A stretch of 64,000 nucleotides of DNA from Peromyscus leucopus (taxonomy: Eukaryota > Chordata > Mammalia > Rodentia > Cricetidae), in the NCBI RefSeq assembly GCF_004664715.2, contig NC_051071.1:90377436-90441435 (forward strand), written 5' to 3'. Position 1 is the stretch's first letter. The number at the start of each line of letters is the position of its first letter. The position numbers and the translations under genes were made by a program. Positions 1 to 9,870 of this stretch are shown piece after piece. Under the pieces are notes generated by a model. The model made no database searches. It was not told the DNA's origin and worked only from the letters and a program-made list of their open reading frames with translations.

Positions 1-177
1 AGTAGGTGGTAGGCCAGAGCCTCAGCGAGATCTCAGCTCCTGTTTCTAGCCCGTGAGTCTGTGGTGAGGATTGGTGCATCAGAGAGGAGCAGATGGACAG
101 GCATGAAGCGTAAGAGTTTCTCTTAATGTTTTCTGCCTCACCACTCACGTTTTCGTATTTCTACATCAGTGCAACTT

Positions 178-247
178 TGTGTGTGTGGCGTGTGTGTGTA
201 TGTGTGTGTGTGTGTGTGTGTGCGCGCGCGCGCGCGCGCGCGCGCCT
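178..247. repeat. (TG)n-(CG)n microsatellite
   Basis: A TG-rich run changes directly into an uninterrupted alternating CG run of about 24 bases (222-245). All of it is alternating purine-pyrimidine. Confidence 0.95.
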
Positions 248-257
248 GTGTACTTGT

Positions 258-327
258 GCTGAGCTTTGGATTCGGGGCCTTGTACTCGAGGGGGAATTAC
301 TCTACCACTGAGCTATATCCCCAGCCA
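258..327 (-). repeat. ID SINE
   Basis: The reverse complement reads ggctggggatatagctcagt followed by a diverged tRNA-Ala-like body, the ID signature. It lies between the microsatellite and a B1. Confidence 0.7.
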
Positions 328-351
328 CGTTTGTTGTTGTTGTTTGGTTTG

Positions 352-500
352 GTTTTTTAAGACAGGGTTTCTCTGTGTAGCTCTGGCTGTCCTGGAACTC
401 ACTCTGTAGACCAGGCTGGCCTCAAACTTGCAGAGATCTGCCTGGCTCTGCCTCCCGAGTGCTGGGATTAAAGGCAAGCGCCCCCACCATCACCTGGCCA
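352..500 (-). repeat. B1 SINE
   Basis: The + strand shows gacagggtttctctgtgtag at the tail side and gtgctgggattaaaggca near the 5' side, the reverse of a full B1. Confidence 0.93.
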
Positions 501-930
501 TTTTTGGTGTTTATCAAAGTATTTTCTGGAAGAAAATATTAACTATTCTCTTTGTGTGTCTGTGTGTGTGTACATGTTGGGCAAGAGGTCTACATCAGGT
601 GTCTTCCCAGTCATTCCATGTTAAGTCCAAGAATTAGTGTTCATTCCTCACTGCCACGTGTCTCTTCTTTCAGAAGGGAATGTCAGTGTGCTGTGTGATT
701 TTAGTTAACCTCTTGAGCAGTGTGTGCTTAGTCACGCTGTAACAGAATGACTTTCTACTTCCCCAAATACATTCAGAGCATTTAACCAGTGCTAGACTGG
801 ACTGTGGTGGTCCAGAATGTGTAAGGTAAACACGGGCAGATCTTTAAACTGTAGGAGGGCAGAGACTCTGTCTGTCTTGGTATCTATATAAGCCCAATGC
901 CAAACACATGTCCTACACAAACATTTCCTG

Positions 931-1093
931 AAAATGTGAATGTTAGCCAGGTATGTGCTAATTCCAGCACTCGAGAGGTAGGAACAGGCAGATCTCTGAG
1001 TTTGAATCCAGCCTGGTCTACAGAGTGAGTTCCAGGACAGCTAGAGTTCACAGAGCAACCCTGTCTCAGAGAGAGAGGGAAGGAGGGAGTGGG

Positions 1094-1147
<54 letters not shown>
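931..1147 (+). repeat. B1 SINE with (AG)n tail
   Basis: Diverged B1 (cagcctggtctacagagtga; ccctgtctcag) whose A-rich tail has become an (AG)n microsatellite at about 1097-1147. Confidence 0.88.
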
Positions 1148-1150
<3 letters not shown>

Positions 1151-1659
1151 TGGCTGTTTATGAGCTGATAGCTTAATGACAAGAGGCTTTTGTGAAGTCT
1201 GTGATGACCAAGATAAGAACAACTCCAGGTCCTGGACCCAGTACGTGATGTTTGAGACTAAAGAGTGAAGGGACCTTTAACTAACCTTACATGTTTCTTG
1301 GCATTGGCAACCCCAAATATTGGTCTGTTGTGATGTAGGACATTAACACACAGTTCTAATATGTTGTGTATAAAGTTATGCAAAGGAGGAACTTGTGCCG
1401 TTTCCGTTGTGATTGCTGTTTTGAGATGGAATCACCTGGCTGGCCTCAAACTCTCTCGTGGAGTTTAATTGTGCATGCCTCCCTCAGCTTATCCCATAAT
1501 ATAAATAACACTGTTCTTTCCTCTGTGGGGGTCTCCTCTAAAAGGAGCGGGAACAGTTTGTTATGACCTCTACAATGAAAACCTCTACAATAAACAAATA
1601 CATTGACCCCATTGACCCGACAGGTGAAACAGTTTTAAAACAGTGTCACCATGGGCCTG

Positions 1660-1870
1660 TGAGAGGCTCAGTGGCTAAAGGTGCCTGCTGCCGAGCACGA
1701 AGACCAGAGTTGGACCTTTCAGGTCCACATGGTGGAGGGGAGAATAGACTCCCGCAAATTGTCTCTGACTTCCACATCTGAGCTGTGGCACTTGTGGGCG
1801 CACACACACATCCCACAACCTGCATGTACATAAAAGTAAATTAAAATGTGATAAAACCATCATTCAAAAA
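1660..1870 (+). repeat. B3 SINE
   Basis: Contains aggctcagtggctaaaggtg, the box-B region around ccagagttggacc, cacatggtgga and gactcccgcaaattgtctc, followed by CA- and A-rich tail. This is the usual B3 order. Confidence 0.85.
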
Positions 1871-2560
1871 CGTTCTTTAAAACATGTTCTTGAGGTCTAT
1901 TCTTTCTAACTCAACTGTGCCTCTCTAAGACTGGTCTACTAACGTCTGTACTGTGGGGACAGGGAGGTGGCCACTCATTCCAGGCATGCCTTAGCCTGTG
2001 AAGGGACTGAGGTGAAATGCCCTCGAGACTCACTTTTAAAGACGGTGAGTCATTTCAAGAGAGCTGCTTGTGCAGACAGATGCTTCAGAAGCAAAAAGAG
2101 TGAAATGTCTTTGTTTTATTAAAACCCTTTGAAATAGGACAAAAGTAACATTCAGCCAATTTTACCAATTTACCGTTGTTTCTAAAATAAGGTGTTAAAG
2201 GGCTAACCATTGGAAGGATAGTGAGTTGTCAGAGAGATGTTTCCTGGTATCAGAAGGGGTTCCATTATGAGAGAGATGATTTTATCCAAGGTCATTATTG
2301 ATTTTCAAGAGTCTGCCGCCTGTAATTGCTGCATTATTTGATTGTTTTATATCTTTATTAAAATCTTCTCCTTATCTATTGGTTTTCTTGATTTTTTTTT
2401 CTATTTTTTTTCGTTGATTTATTTTCCTCCCTCTCAGTTTTCATGACCCTCACTGCCCGCCTCTTTTTAAAAATTATATCTATTTATTTGTATGTGTGTG
2501 GATAAGAAGGAACTGAGAATTCTCCCTCTTGATCTGAAGGCAACAGGAAATGAACTAGCC
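1871..2560. other. Single-copy AT-rich intronic sequence
   Basis: No gene, SINE or LTR recognised. It includes T-rich tracts at about 2390-2420. Nothing else is seen. Confidence 0.5.
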
Positions 2561-2700
2561 TAGGCATGGTTTGAGCATAGGAGACCTTAAAACCCGCCCC
2601 CACCGTGACACACTTCCTCCGGCAAGGCCACACCTCATCTAATAGTGCCACTCACTATGAGCTTACTGGGGCAATGACATTCAAACTACCACACTCAACT
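2561..2700 (-). repeat. Rodent interspersed repeat fragment (MT/URR1-like)
   Basis: The stretch with cacacttcctccggcaaggc and aatagtgccactcactatga matches a widespread rodent repeat when read in reverse. The family name is uncertain because MT-type MaLR and URR1 share this kind of sequence in my memory. Confidence 0.5.
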
Positions 2701-5340
2701 ACAGACTCTGGGCAGTTAGACTCAGGCACGCCATCTCTTTATGATCCGACACAGACGTCAAGGCCTTGATTTCATTCTCATACCCTTACCCTCTTCTCTT
2801 CTCCCCTCCGACCCCCTCTTTACTGTTGACTATTTTCTTGATGTAAACTCATTTTTACATTGACTTGAAAAGAATAAAACAGCTGGGCTGCGGTGGTAAA
2901 TTTCGTGACTAAGCATTTGGTGTCATTTCTTTGAACTTATATATAACCTACTCGCTTTCTGAGGAAATTTGAAGGCTCGTGAAAACAATTCAGTTACTAT
3001 GAAACTATGTGAGTCAGAGCAAAGGTGCATGGGGAAGAACGGTAAACGAGGACCGGGAAGCGATCTGAGTGAGCGCCGCTCCTCTTCCTCCCTCGCTGCC
3101 CCGAGCAGTCCGTCGTGGAGTCCCTTCTGCTCTCTCCAGCCCTTTCCTCTCAGAAGCCCTCCACTTGACTCATCTGCGTCCTCCTGCTCAAGCCTAAAGT
3201 ACCACTTGTCTCTTTCACCCGAAGTAATGCAGTGGTCGCCTCCCCTTACTGTCCGCTAGGCCCAAAACAATCTCACAGACACAGACAGGACCACCTCCAC
3301 CTCAGTCCACGCTTCAGCAGTTCCCCTGTCCTTAGTTTGATGACATCAAATGAAGTCTTAGAGTCCCCCACCCCCCGCCCCCGCCCCCAGCATGTCTCAC
3401 CGTGTGCTCCTTCTCAAAGGCCAAGCCAGACCTTTCAGCTCCTTGGGTGTCCTACGCCCCCTCTTTCTATAAGCCTTCCCATGCCCTGGGCCAGCCTACT
3501 CTACATTCTTCACATCCCACTTTACTCTTAGCTTCCTCCCTGATCTCAACATTATCCCTTCATGCTGCCTTGCGGCCAGGGAAGAGGCCAGAGTTTCCTA
3601 GGATTGGGATTTCTGTGATGTGGGAGCTCTCTTTACGGAAAAGAACAGCATGAGTAGACGCAGACGTGGCGTGGGGCCTGGGCAGAGGCAGCGGAGCGGA
3701 CAGGAAAGCCTGCGCCACTGTCCGGGTCGCTGGCCGCTGCCACTCCTCTTGGTGGCTCCTTGTAAATGGCGACGGCGTCATTATCCAACCAGATGTGTGT
3801 TTTCCTCCCCTGCTCTGGACACTGTGAAAGGGGGGAGGGGTCTGAATTTGCCCCCAAGTTCTCCCCCAGGAATTTCCATGTGTTTACACTTAAATGCACG
3901 GTGTATGCTTTTTGGATGGGACAGGGAAATGAGTAACTGGATAATTGGATGGATTCTCGCTGCTGATGTTGCCTACGCGACATTTAAATAAACTTGGTAG
4001 ATAGATGCCAAAGCCTAGTGGAGAACATCCGGGTTCTGCGGCTCTTGATATCAGTTCATCGTGAAAACCAAACTTAGTACCGAGTTTTATAGGATTCTTC
4101 AAATAACACGTGTTCTTCAGCGTGGCAGATACTAACACAGTGTCTGTGTTAGTTTTGTTGAGTGCTTAAGATGTACCAGGCATGTGTACAGTACTTCGAC
4201 AACAGTGTTCTGCTTTATTGACTGGAGTAAAATCCGTACACAGTGAGAGGCATGTACTGCTCTCCCAGGGGCCTCCCCTCATTCACAGTTCCGGGAGGCT
4301 GCCTTCTGCCGTGTGTCTCTCTGGCCTTTGAGGTGGTGTCACCTCTGATGTGCTAAGTCTGCTGGCTTCTGTCCCGGAGATCATGGGCTTATCACTGTAT
4401 TAGCAGTCAGGACTCGGTCTTTCCTCCCGTCGAGGCCATGCCTGCAGTGGCCTCTGTCATAGCTTCTCGAGCTGCCTGCAGGTGGCTGGCTGCAATGAGT
4501 TAGCTTCAGAACAGCCTGTGACGGAGATCTATAATGTGTTGTCCATTTGGACGCTGAAAATTGCCTGTCAGCGCGATCGGTTTCATCTCGGTGTAATTAC
4601 TAGTGACCTTTCTTTGCTGGCAGCGTTGGGCTTTCGTTCAGTATCTAATGAGCCTGCTCCTGGCTTACGGGTGGATGTCTGTGGTCCGTTATTGCCACCA
4701 GCCTGGGCTGTGCCCTGGGGACATGCAGATGTAAGAAATACCTGCTAGGAGAGGAACTCGCAGCAACTGGAGGGAGACCGCAGGACACTACTGAGGGCCG
4801 TGCAGATGTCACAGCAGCCAGTGTGCGGTCTGCGTTCAACTCAGTCCCAGGGTCCAAGGTTTCCTAACACACCACCCAGGAGCCTTTTTAACTTAAATTC
4901 CCTATTGAAGGAGTAGAATCTGTATCCCACCTGCCTTTCTCTAGGCTGCCTGTGAAGTTTTTAAGGGCCAGCAGGACAAGCATCTGGTTGAAATACCCAG
5001 GCTTTGCTTTCTAGCAGTCTCCCACACCTAGGGATAAGGATTGACAGACCCAAGGGTCAGGATCCAAGCAGATATCCTTGGACGTGTGAACAGAGTGGCT
5101 TCCTGTCTCAAAGATGCCTGCAAGGGAACGTTGTGAATTTCTGGGACTGTGGAAAACTGCAGGGTGTTGTGTTGTCCAGTTCTTCTAGTCCAGCTTCAGG
5201 AAACCATGTTTACCCTAGGAGCACCCTCAAAAGTGAGGAACGTAAGAGGAAACCAGCAGATGGGGTCTGGGGCGTCTGGTTTACAAACGGATGGACGGGA
5301 TGAGAACTGTAAGCCAAGATCTCCTAACAAAGCCCCTTAG
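2701..5340. other. Single-copy intronic sequence
   Basis: Mostly unique. A C-rich, CpG-containing patch lies at 3040-3560 and a MIR-like remnant near 4150. No splice-flanked open frame or family match was recognised, and the open frames here overlap on both strands without domain content. Confidence 0.45.
4150..4218 (-). repeat. Possible MIR fragment
   Basis: The text 'tgagtgcttaagatgtaccaggcatgtgtacag' region, given here by position only, follows the conserved MIR core order. Short and diverged. Confidence 0.4.
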
Positions 5341-5345
5341 AAATG

Positions 5346-5398
5346 CTTGTTGGGTGTGGTGGTGCATACCTGTCATCCCAGCCTTTGGGGGGGGGGCA
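5346..5398 (+). repeat. B1 SINE 5' fragment
   Basis: Only the B1 head (gggtgtggtggtgcatacct) remains before a G run and the GGAA repeat. Confidence 0.65.
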
Positions 5399-5502
5399 GG
5401 AGGGAAGGAAGGAAGGAAGGAGGGAGGGAGGGAGGGAAGGAAGGAAGGAAGGAAGGAAGGAAGGAAGGAAGGAAGGAAGGAAGGATGGATGGATGGATGG
5501 AT
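5387..5502. repeat. (G)n-(GGAA)n-(GGAT)n microsatellite
   Basis: Ten G residues, then about 20 GGAA/GGGA units, then GGAT units. It is purine-only for about 90 bases on the + strand. Confidence 0.95.
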
Positions 5503-5641
5503 TGCACTGTGAACTGGATAAAGTTAAAGTTATAAAGGTTTGACCAACCTCTTAGCTTTATTTAGTGACATCCTTCTCTGGAACCTTCGTTGAGGTAAGA
5601 TCCCTGATCTTTACATTTCCACTAGGATTTTTCTCAGTATG

Positions 5642-5841
5642 ATGACCTCTTTTTTTTTTTTTTTTAATGTGTACGAATGTTTTGCATGCGCGTACCATAT
5701 TTGTGCCTGGTACCCTCAGGTCAAAAGTGAGCATTAGATTCCCAGGAACTGGAGTTACAGAGGACAGTGAGCCACCATGTGGATGCTGGGTCTTCCAGAA
5801 GAGCAGCTGGTGCTCTTAACCATAGACCCATCTCTCCAGCC
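5642..5841 (-). repeat. B2-type SINE
   Basis: The + strand ends in catagacccatctctccagc and contains gtgagccaccatgtggatgc, the reverse of a B2 head; a T-rich tail side lies at 5650-5667. Confidence 0.85.
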
Positions 5842-5980
5842 GATTTTTTTTTCTGCCTTTGTGTGTGCATATGGGAAACAAAGTCTCACTAATATATAAC
5901 CCACCTTAGCTCAGAGTTGCTATCCTCCTGCCTCAGCCTCCAGAGTGTTTGGGTTAAGGCATATATCACCACATACAGCT
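5842..5980 (-). repeat. Old B1-like SINE
   Basis: Diverged reverse B1: cctgcctcagcctccagagt followed by gggttaaggcatatatcacc. Confidence 0.65.
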
Positions 5981-6739
5981 TAAGTGTAAGTTAATTTAAC
6001 ATGATTGCCCTGTTTAATCCACCCAAACCTGTATCTGGCACATGGTAAATAATCAGTACATGGTGAATAAGGTTTCTGGTAGAGTGTTACCTTGTGTAGA
6101 GCCCGTAAGGACTAAAGCATTTGTAAATCCACTGTCCTGCATGATAAACAGGACCCAGTGCTCATCTGTGGAGAGACTCTGGGCCTTTGTATTGGTTTCT
6201 GTGCCCAAAACTGTGTCTTCTGCTGCAGCCCAGAACCCTGTGTCTTCCCTTCCTTTCTTTGTTACCTTAAAAGCCACCCCTTGGGGAGTGCTCCTAAGAC
6301 CTGCACGTATATTTGAATCTGCCTTGTCCTGGGCCTCTCTTGTGCTTTGTATTAATCCATTCAGAGCAATTTCTCCCCTTATTATTGCTTATCACCCCTA
6401 CCCCACCCAATTAAGCTGGAGGTTCAAGAGGACCATGGCCTTGCATCTTCTGTATTCCTCTCTACCTGCTCTGGCCCGTGGTACCTGGCTCATGTCTGGT
6501 GTGAGTTCCTTGCATCCTGAGTGAAGGTCATAAAAGATTACCCTAGTGGCAACGGTGATTACCTCACTTCAGTGTTCTTTGTCCCCAAAGCCAAGGGCAG
6601 CAGTGAGAAGTCTCCTCCTACAGCAGTCAACCATTGCTAACAAGGGTTGACCCTGGCAAAGAAAGGGAGATCTGGAGTTGAAAGATTCTGTTGCGTTCGT
6701 TTAATTAGCACAGGGAGGTAGGTCACGTAAGCGTTTTGT
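5981..6739. other. Single-copy intronic sequence
   Basis: A 160-codon frame crosses 6042-6524 but shows no domain, no splice context and overlaps an open frame on the other strand. I take it as chance. No repeats are recognised except possibly L2-like patches. Confidence 0.4.
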
Positions 6740-6862
6740 GCCTCGTGTTTCCCTGTGGTATTAGGCAGTAATAATGCCTGAATCAATGGGTTATTGTGAG
6801 AACGACTGAGCTTGTGTGGAAAAGCCGTTTGCACACTGTAAAGTACTGCACACATGAGAAGC
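6740..6862 (+). repeat. MIR fragment
   Basis: Matches the 3' half of MIR in order: an aataatgcctga block, ttattgtgagaacgactgag, then a segment like 'gtaaagtactg'. Diverged, as expected for an ancient element. Confidence 0.55.
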
Positions 6863-6868
6863 CATATC

Positions 6869-6962
6869 ATCTGGTAGAAAGAACATTGCTTTGGCCTTAG
6901 ACTCCAGCATCAATCCTTAGATTTCCACGACTTAAACTCTGTGAGCTTGTTTCTTCTAACCA
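6869..6962 (+). repeat. MIR fragment (5' half)
   Basis: Resembles the MIR head and core: gtagaaagaacattgctttg, gactccagcatc, then ctctgtgagcttgtttcttc. Confidence 0.5.
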
Positions 6963-7008
6963 GAGTAAGCCGAAACACTTGAGCAGCCCAGGGTGATGTC
7001 GAAGCCTG

Positions 7009-7406
7009 TGTGGTTTGAATGAGAAGGACTCCCATAGGCTCGTATGTTTGAGTGCTCGGACTGCTTGGGAAGGATGAGGAGGTGTGGCCTTGTTGGAGGA
7101 GGTGTGTCACTGGGGGTGGACTTGGAGGTTTCAAAAGCCCCACGCCATTCCCAGTGAGACCCCTCTATCCCTCTGCTTCCTGCTTGTGGATCAGAGGTGA
7201 GCTCTCTGCTGCTGCTGCATCACCATGCCTGCCTGCCTGCTGCCATGCTCCTGGCCGTGACTGTCATGGACTGGCACTCTGAAACTGTAAGCAAGTCCCC
7301 ATCAAATGCTTTCTATTATAAGTTGCCTTGGTCGTGGTGTTTTTTTTTTGTTTTTTTTTTGTTTTTTTTTTTTTTTGGTCACAGCAATAGAAAAGTAACT
7401 GAAACA
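7009..7406 (+). mobile_element. MT-type MaLR solo LTR
   Basis: Begins tgtggtttgaatgagaagg and ends agaaaagtaactgaaaca (TG...CA). It contains the familiar aggaggtgtggccttgttgg and gttgccttggtcgtggtg blocks. A T-rich run of about 39 bases (7339-7377) interrupts the 3' part. No clear target duplication is seen. Confidence 0.75.
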
Positions 7407-8820
7407 GCCCACAGAACACGAAACTCTAAACTTCTCATAATAGGTTTGTTTTCTGACCCCAAGTCTGTACGAAAGCGGGGGGGCAACCCTGTGTGACTCT
7501 GCTAAGACAGTGCTTGGTGTGCAGAAGGAAAATGGCAAGGACTGGCTAAGGTCACTGTTCCTAAGTGGCCCTGCGTTCTTTCGGGGGTCAGGGTGGACCG
7601 TGGTGGATACCAGGGTGGTGAGTAAGGAGCTTGATTAGAAGAAGCCTGTTACTGTTCATCAGCATGCTGGGAGCAGGGAGGGCAAGGCTGGCTGCCACTG
7701 GGAGCTAGTGAGTAAGTTGGGCAGCAAGAGGACGGGGAAATGTCGGGCACAGACCCTTGGGTGGTGGCAGAGCAGACACTGCTGGAGGTCACGTTGAGCG
7801 TGGGGCTGATGCTGGTCTTAATTCGGCTCTGTCACTCTTGCCGGAGAGGTAGGAAGCGGTGTGAAGTGAGCACTTGGCGCGTTCCCTGCTGCTGCCGCCT
7901 TTCAGGCTTTCTGCTTTCTCCAGCTACTGAGAAAAGGCCAGGCTCCTGCCTCCCCTGGCATCGACTCTGGTGGTTCCTGGACGAGACCCTTGAAACAGTC
8001 CTGAAGGTGTGACGGCTGTGGGGCGGCACCGTAAGACCCCACAGTTCTTCTTGTGTGGCCACTTATTGCTTCCATGCTAAGGCCTGCCCTGGAGTTTTTA
8101 TTCTTGCATAGTCAGACGTCGCTTTGCAGGGGCAATTCAGTCTAATAGCTGTTCGCCCACCCCACACTACATGGGTGCAGTTGGCGGATGTTCTCAGAAC
8201 CGCCGCCGCCGTCACTGAAGATGATGATGGTTAAAACCTCGTGTGTGGTTTCATCGACCGAGCACCTGCTGGGTCCCTGCCCTCGGTGGAATGGCAATGT
8301 GGAGGGGAGTCAGACAAGCCAGCTGTGGAGAGGGTGTGTTGGACAGAGGTACCTCGGCCTGTGGGAGCACATCCGCTGTGTGAACAAGAGAGGGAAAGGA
8401 GACAGAAACCCAGCAGCTGAACAGACTGTGGAGGAAGAGAAAACTGGAGGGAGGGGAGTAACTAACTGGAAATCACCTAGCCGTAGGAGAGAAGTCTAAC
8501 TGAAGGACCCGCCTCAGGGCAGAGGGCGGAACTGGAGGGTGCCAAGGCAGTGATGGAGGTGGAAAAGACGGGCCACCAACCAGTCAGTACTCTTGCTCGG
8601 GACAGTGGCTGCCAGAACTCATCCCTCACTCAGTCCGCAGACCCAAGCGTGAGCTTTGTATTCCTTTCACTCTGGCTTACTGTAATTCCAGGAGCCCTTC
8701 TTCCCACTTGGAGTCCTAAGCCCGCATGAAAGGTAAAAAACACATAAGATACTCACAGGAAGTTCAGAATAAAAGGGGAAGGGTATAAATGGGCAAGACA
8801 TCACCCATGTTAACACCCCA
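7407..8820. other. Single-copy, fairly GC-rich intronic sequence
   Basis: No repeat recognised. It includes an ATG-initiated 90-codon frame at 7740-8012 with a hydrophobic segment followed by basic residues (see findings). No splice sites or family match could be supported. Confidence 0.4.
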
Positions 8821-8850
8821 CCCGCGTGCGTGCGTGCGTGCGTGCGTGTG

Positions 8851-8882
<32 letters not shown>

Positions 8883-8914
8883 TGTGTGTGTGTGTGTGTG
8901 TGTGTGAGTGAGTG
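8821..8914. repeat. (CGTG)n-(GT)n microsatellite
   Basis: About 14 GTGC-type units followed by a pure GT run, all alternating purine-pyrimidine and rich in CpG. Confidence 0.95.
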
Positions 8915-9107
8915 ATGAGAACTAGAATGCATTTCAGACTCGATCCTTGAAGTTTAGGTGTATATTTTTTTCACAGAGCGTAAGTGTAGCTCAGTGGTTT
9001 AGATGTTTCGCGTTCTCTGGTTTGTGGTGACGTAATTGTGTAAAAGCTGTATCACTTAGAACCATTGATAATCCCCACACCTGGGGAGAGGAGGCGGGAT
9101 GGGGAGA

Positions 9108-9290
9108 GAAGTGAACAGGGTCTGTGGTGTAGTGCTTGCCTGACATTCACCAAGCCCTGGGTTCAATCCCTAACAGCAAAAACCACATGTGGTGGCATAT
9201 GCATGCCATCCAGGGTTCAGAAAGGAGCTGGAGGCAGGAAGATCGTGAGTTCAAGGCCACGCTAGGCAAGCAGTCGATGAAGTGAACTGT
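9108..9290 (+). repeat. RSINE1/B4 SINE
   Basis: ID-like head (gtgtagtgcttgcctgacat, ctgggttcaatccctaacag) joined to a B1-like body (ggaggcaggaagatcgtgag), the RSINE1/B4 structure. Confidence 0.8.
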
Positions 9291-9390
9291 ATCTCCACCT
9301 GAACTCTGCCTGAATTCTAGACCCGTAATTTTAGCTGTCAGTGGAATCTGTCTACAAGGGCAGTACGCGCTAACATAAACCACTGACAAA

Positions 9391-9540
9391 TGCTTGTGGT
9401 CCAAGCTGTGCTAAGAGCTTTTCATTCAGTTTAACCTTTGTAGCCATCCTTGGACTGCGTCCCTTATCACCCCTGCATACACAGATGGTAAACACAGTCT
9501 TGAGACTCACACCTTTGGGAAGGGGCAGGTCTCGATCCGG
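9391..9540 (-). repeat. Possible MIR fragment
   Basis: The order 'gtgctaagagcttttcattc', then 'acacagatggtaaac', then 'gggaaggggcaggtc' follows the conserved MIR/tRNA-derived core, heavily diverged. Confidence 0.45.
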
Positions 9541-9848
9541 AACACAGTATGTAGAGATGAAAGGTAGCACGGCACTTTAGATTTCTGCAGACAGATGTGG
9601 TCTCAATCCCATCTTAATCCCAGAGTCCTAATCTTGTCAGTCCAGTATATAAATGCCACCACCTCTCCTCAGGTCCTAGACCAACAAGAGGCCTTGTGTA
9701 GACCTCCCTTACATCTTACCCAGAACCCAGTCCTTCCTTCCTTTAGTGGATTTTCTGCTTCAGCGGTCTTGGATGCAAACATAAAATCTGGCTGAGAAGA
9801 CGTCCCCTCTCACCTCCTGTTACTTGCCACTCAGTAATGATGCCTTCT

Positions 9849-9870
9849 GTTCCCTTTGTGTTTTTCAGGA
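9849..9870 (+). other. LRRC8D: Splice acceptor of the LRRC8D coding exon
   Basis: A pyrimidine-rich tract ends in tttttcag at 9868, followed by GA and then the ATG. The exon therefore starts only two bases before the start codon, which agrees with the LRRC8 family layout in which nearly the whole protein is in one exon and the 5' UTR lies in upstream exons outside this window. Base -3 of the initiation context comes from the preceding exon. Confidence 0.85.

Larger units (their letters stand above)
1..9868 (+). other. LRRC8D: Intron of LRRC8D preceding the coding exon (3' part)
   Basis: Inferred from the splice acceptor at 9868 and the absence of an LRRC8D exon upstream in the window. The single-copy parts are about 1150-1660, 1870-2560, 2700-5340, 5980-6740, 7410-8820 and 9540-9848. 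I see no conserved exon in them. The rest is SINEs, MIR fragments, an MT-like LTR and microsatellites listed separately. The 5' end of the intron lies outside. Confidence 0.75.

Noticed and set aside
258..327. tRNA gene
   Set aside because: The tRNA-like text belongs to an ID SINE; no cloverleaf with anticodon stem can be formed from it. The same holds for the ID copies at 36917 and 47612.
6042..6524. 160-codon intronic frame as a gene
   Set aside because: No domain, no splice context, and the opposite strand is also open; consistent with chance.
9856..9870. Five-residue N-terminal extension of LRRC8D beginning at 9856
   Set aside because: The first triplet is TTG, not ATG, and it lies in the polypyrimidine tract of the intron. 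The ATG at 9871 gives the family's usual N-terminus and 858 residues.
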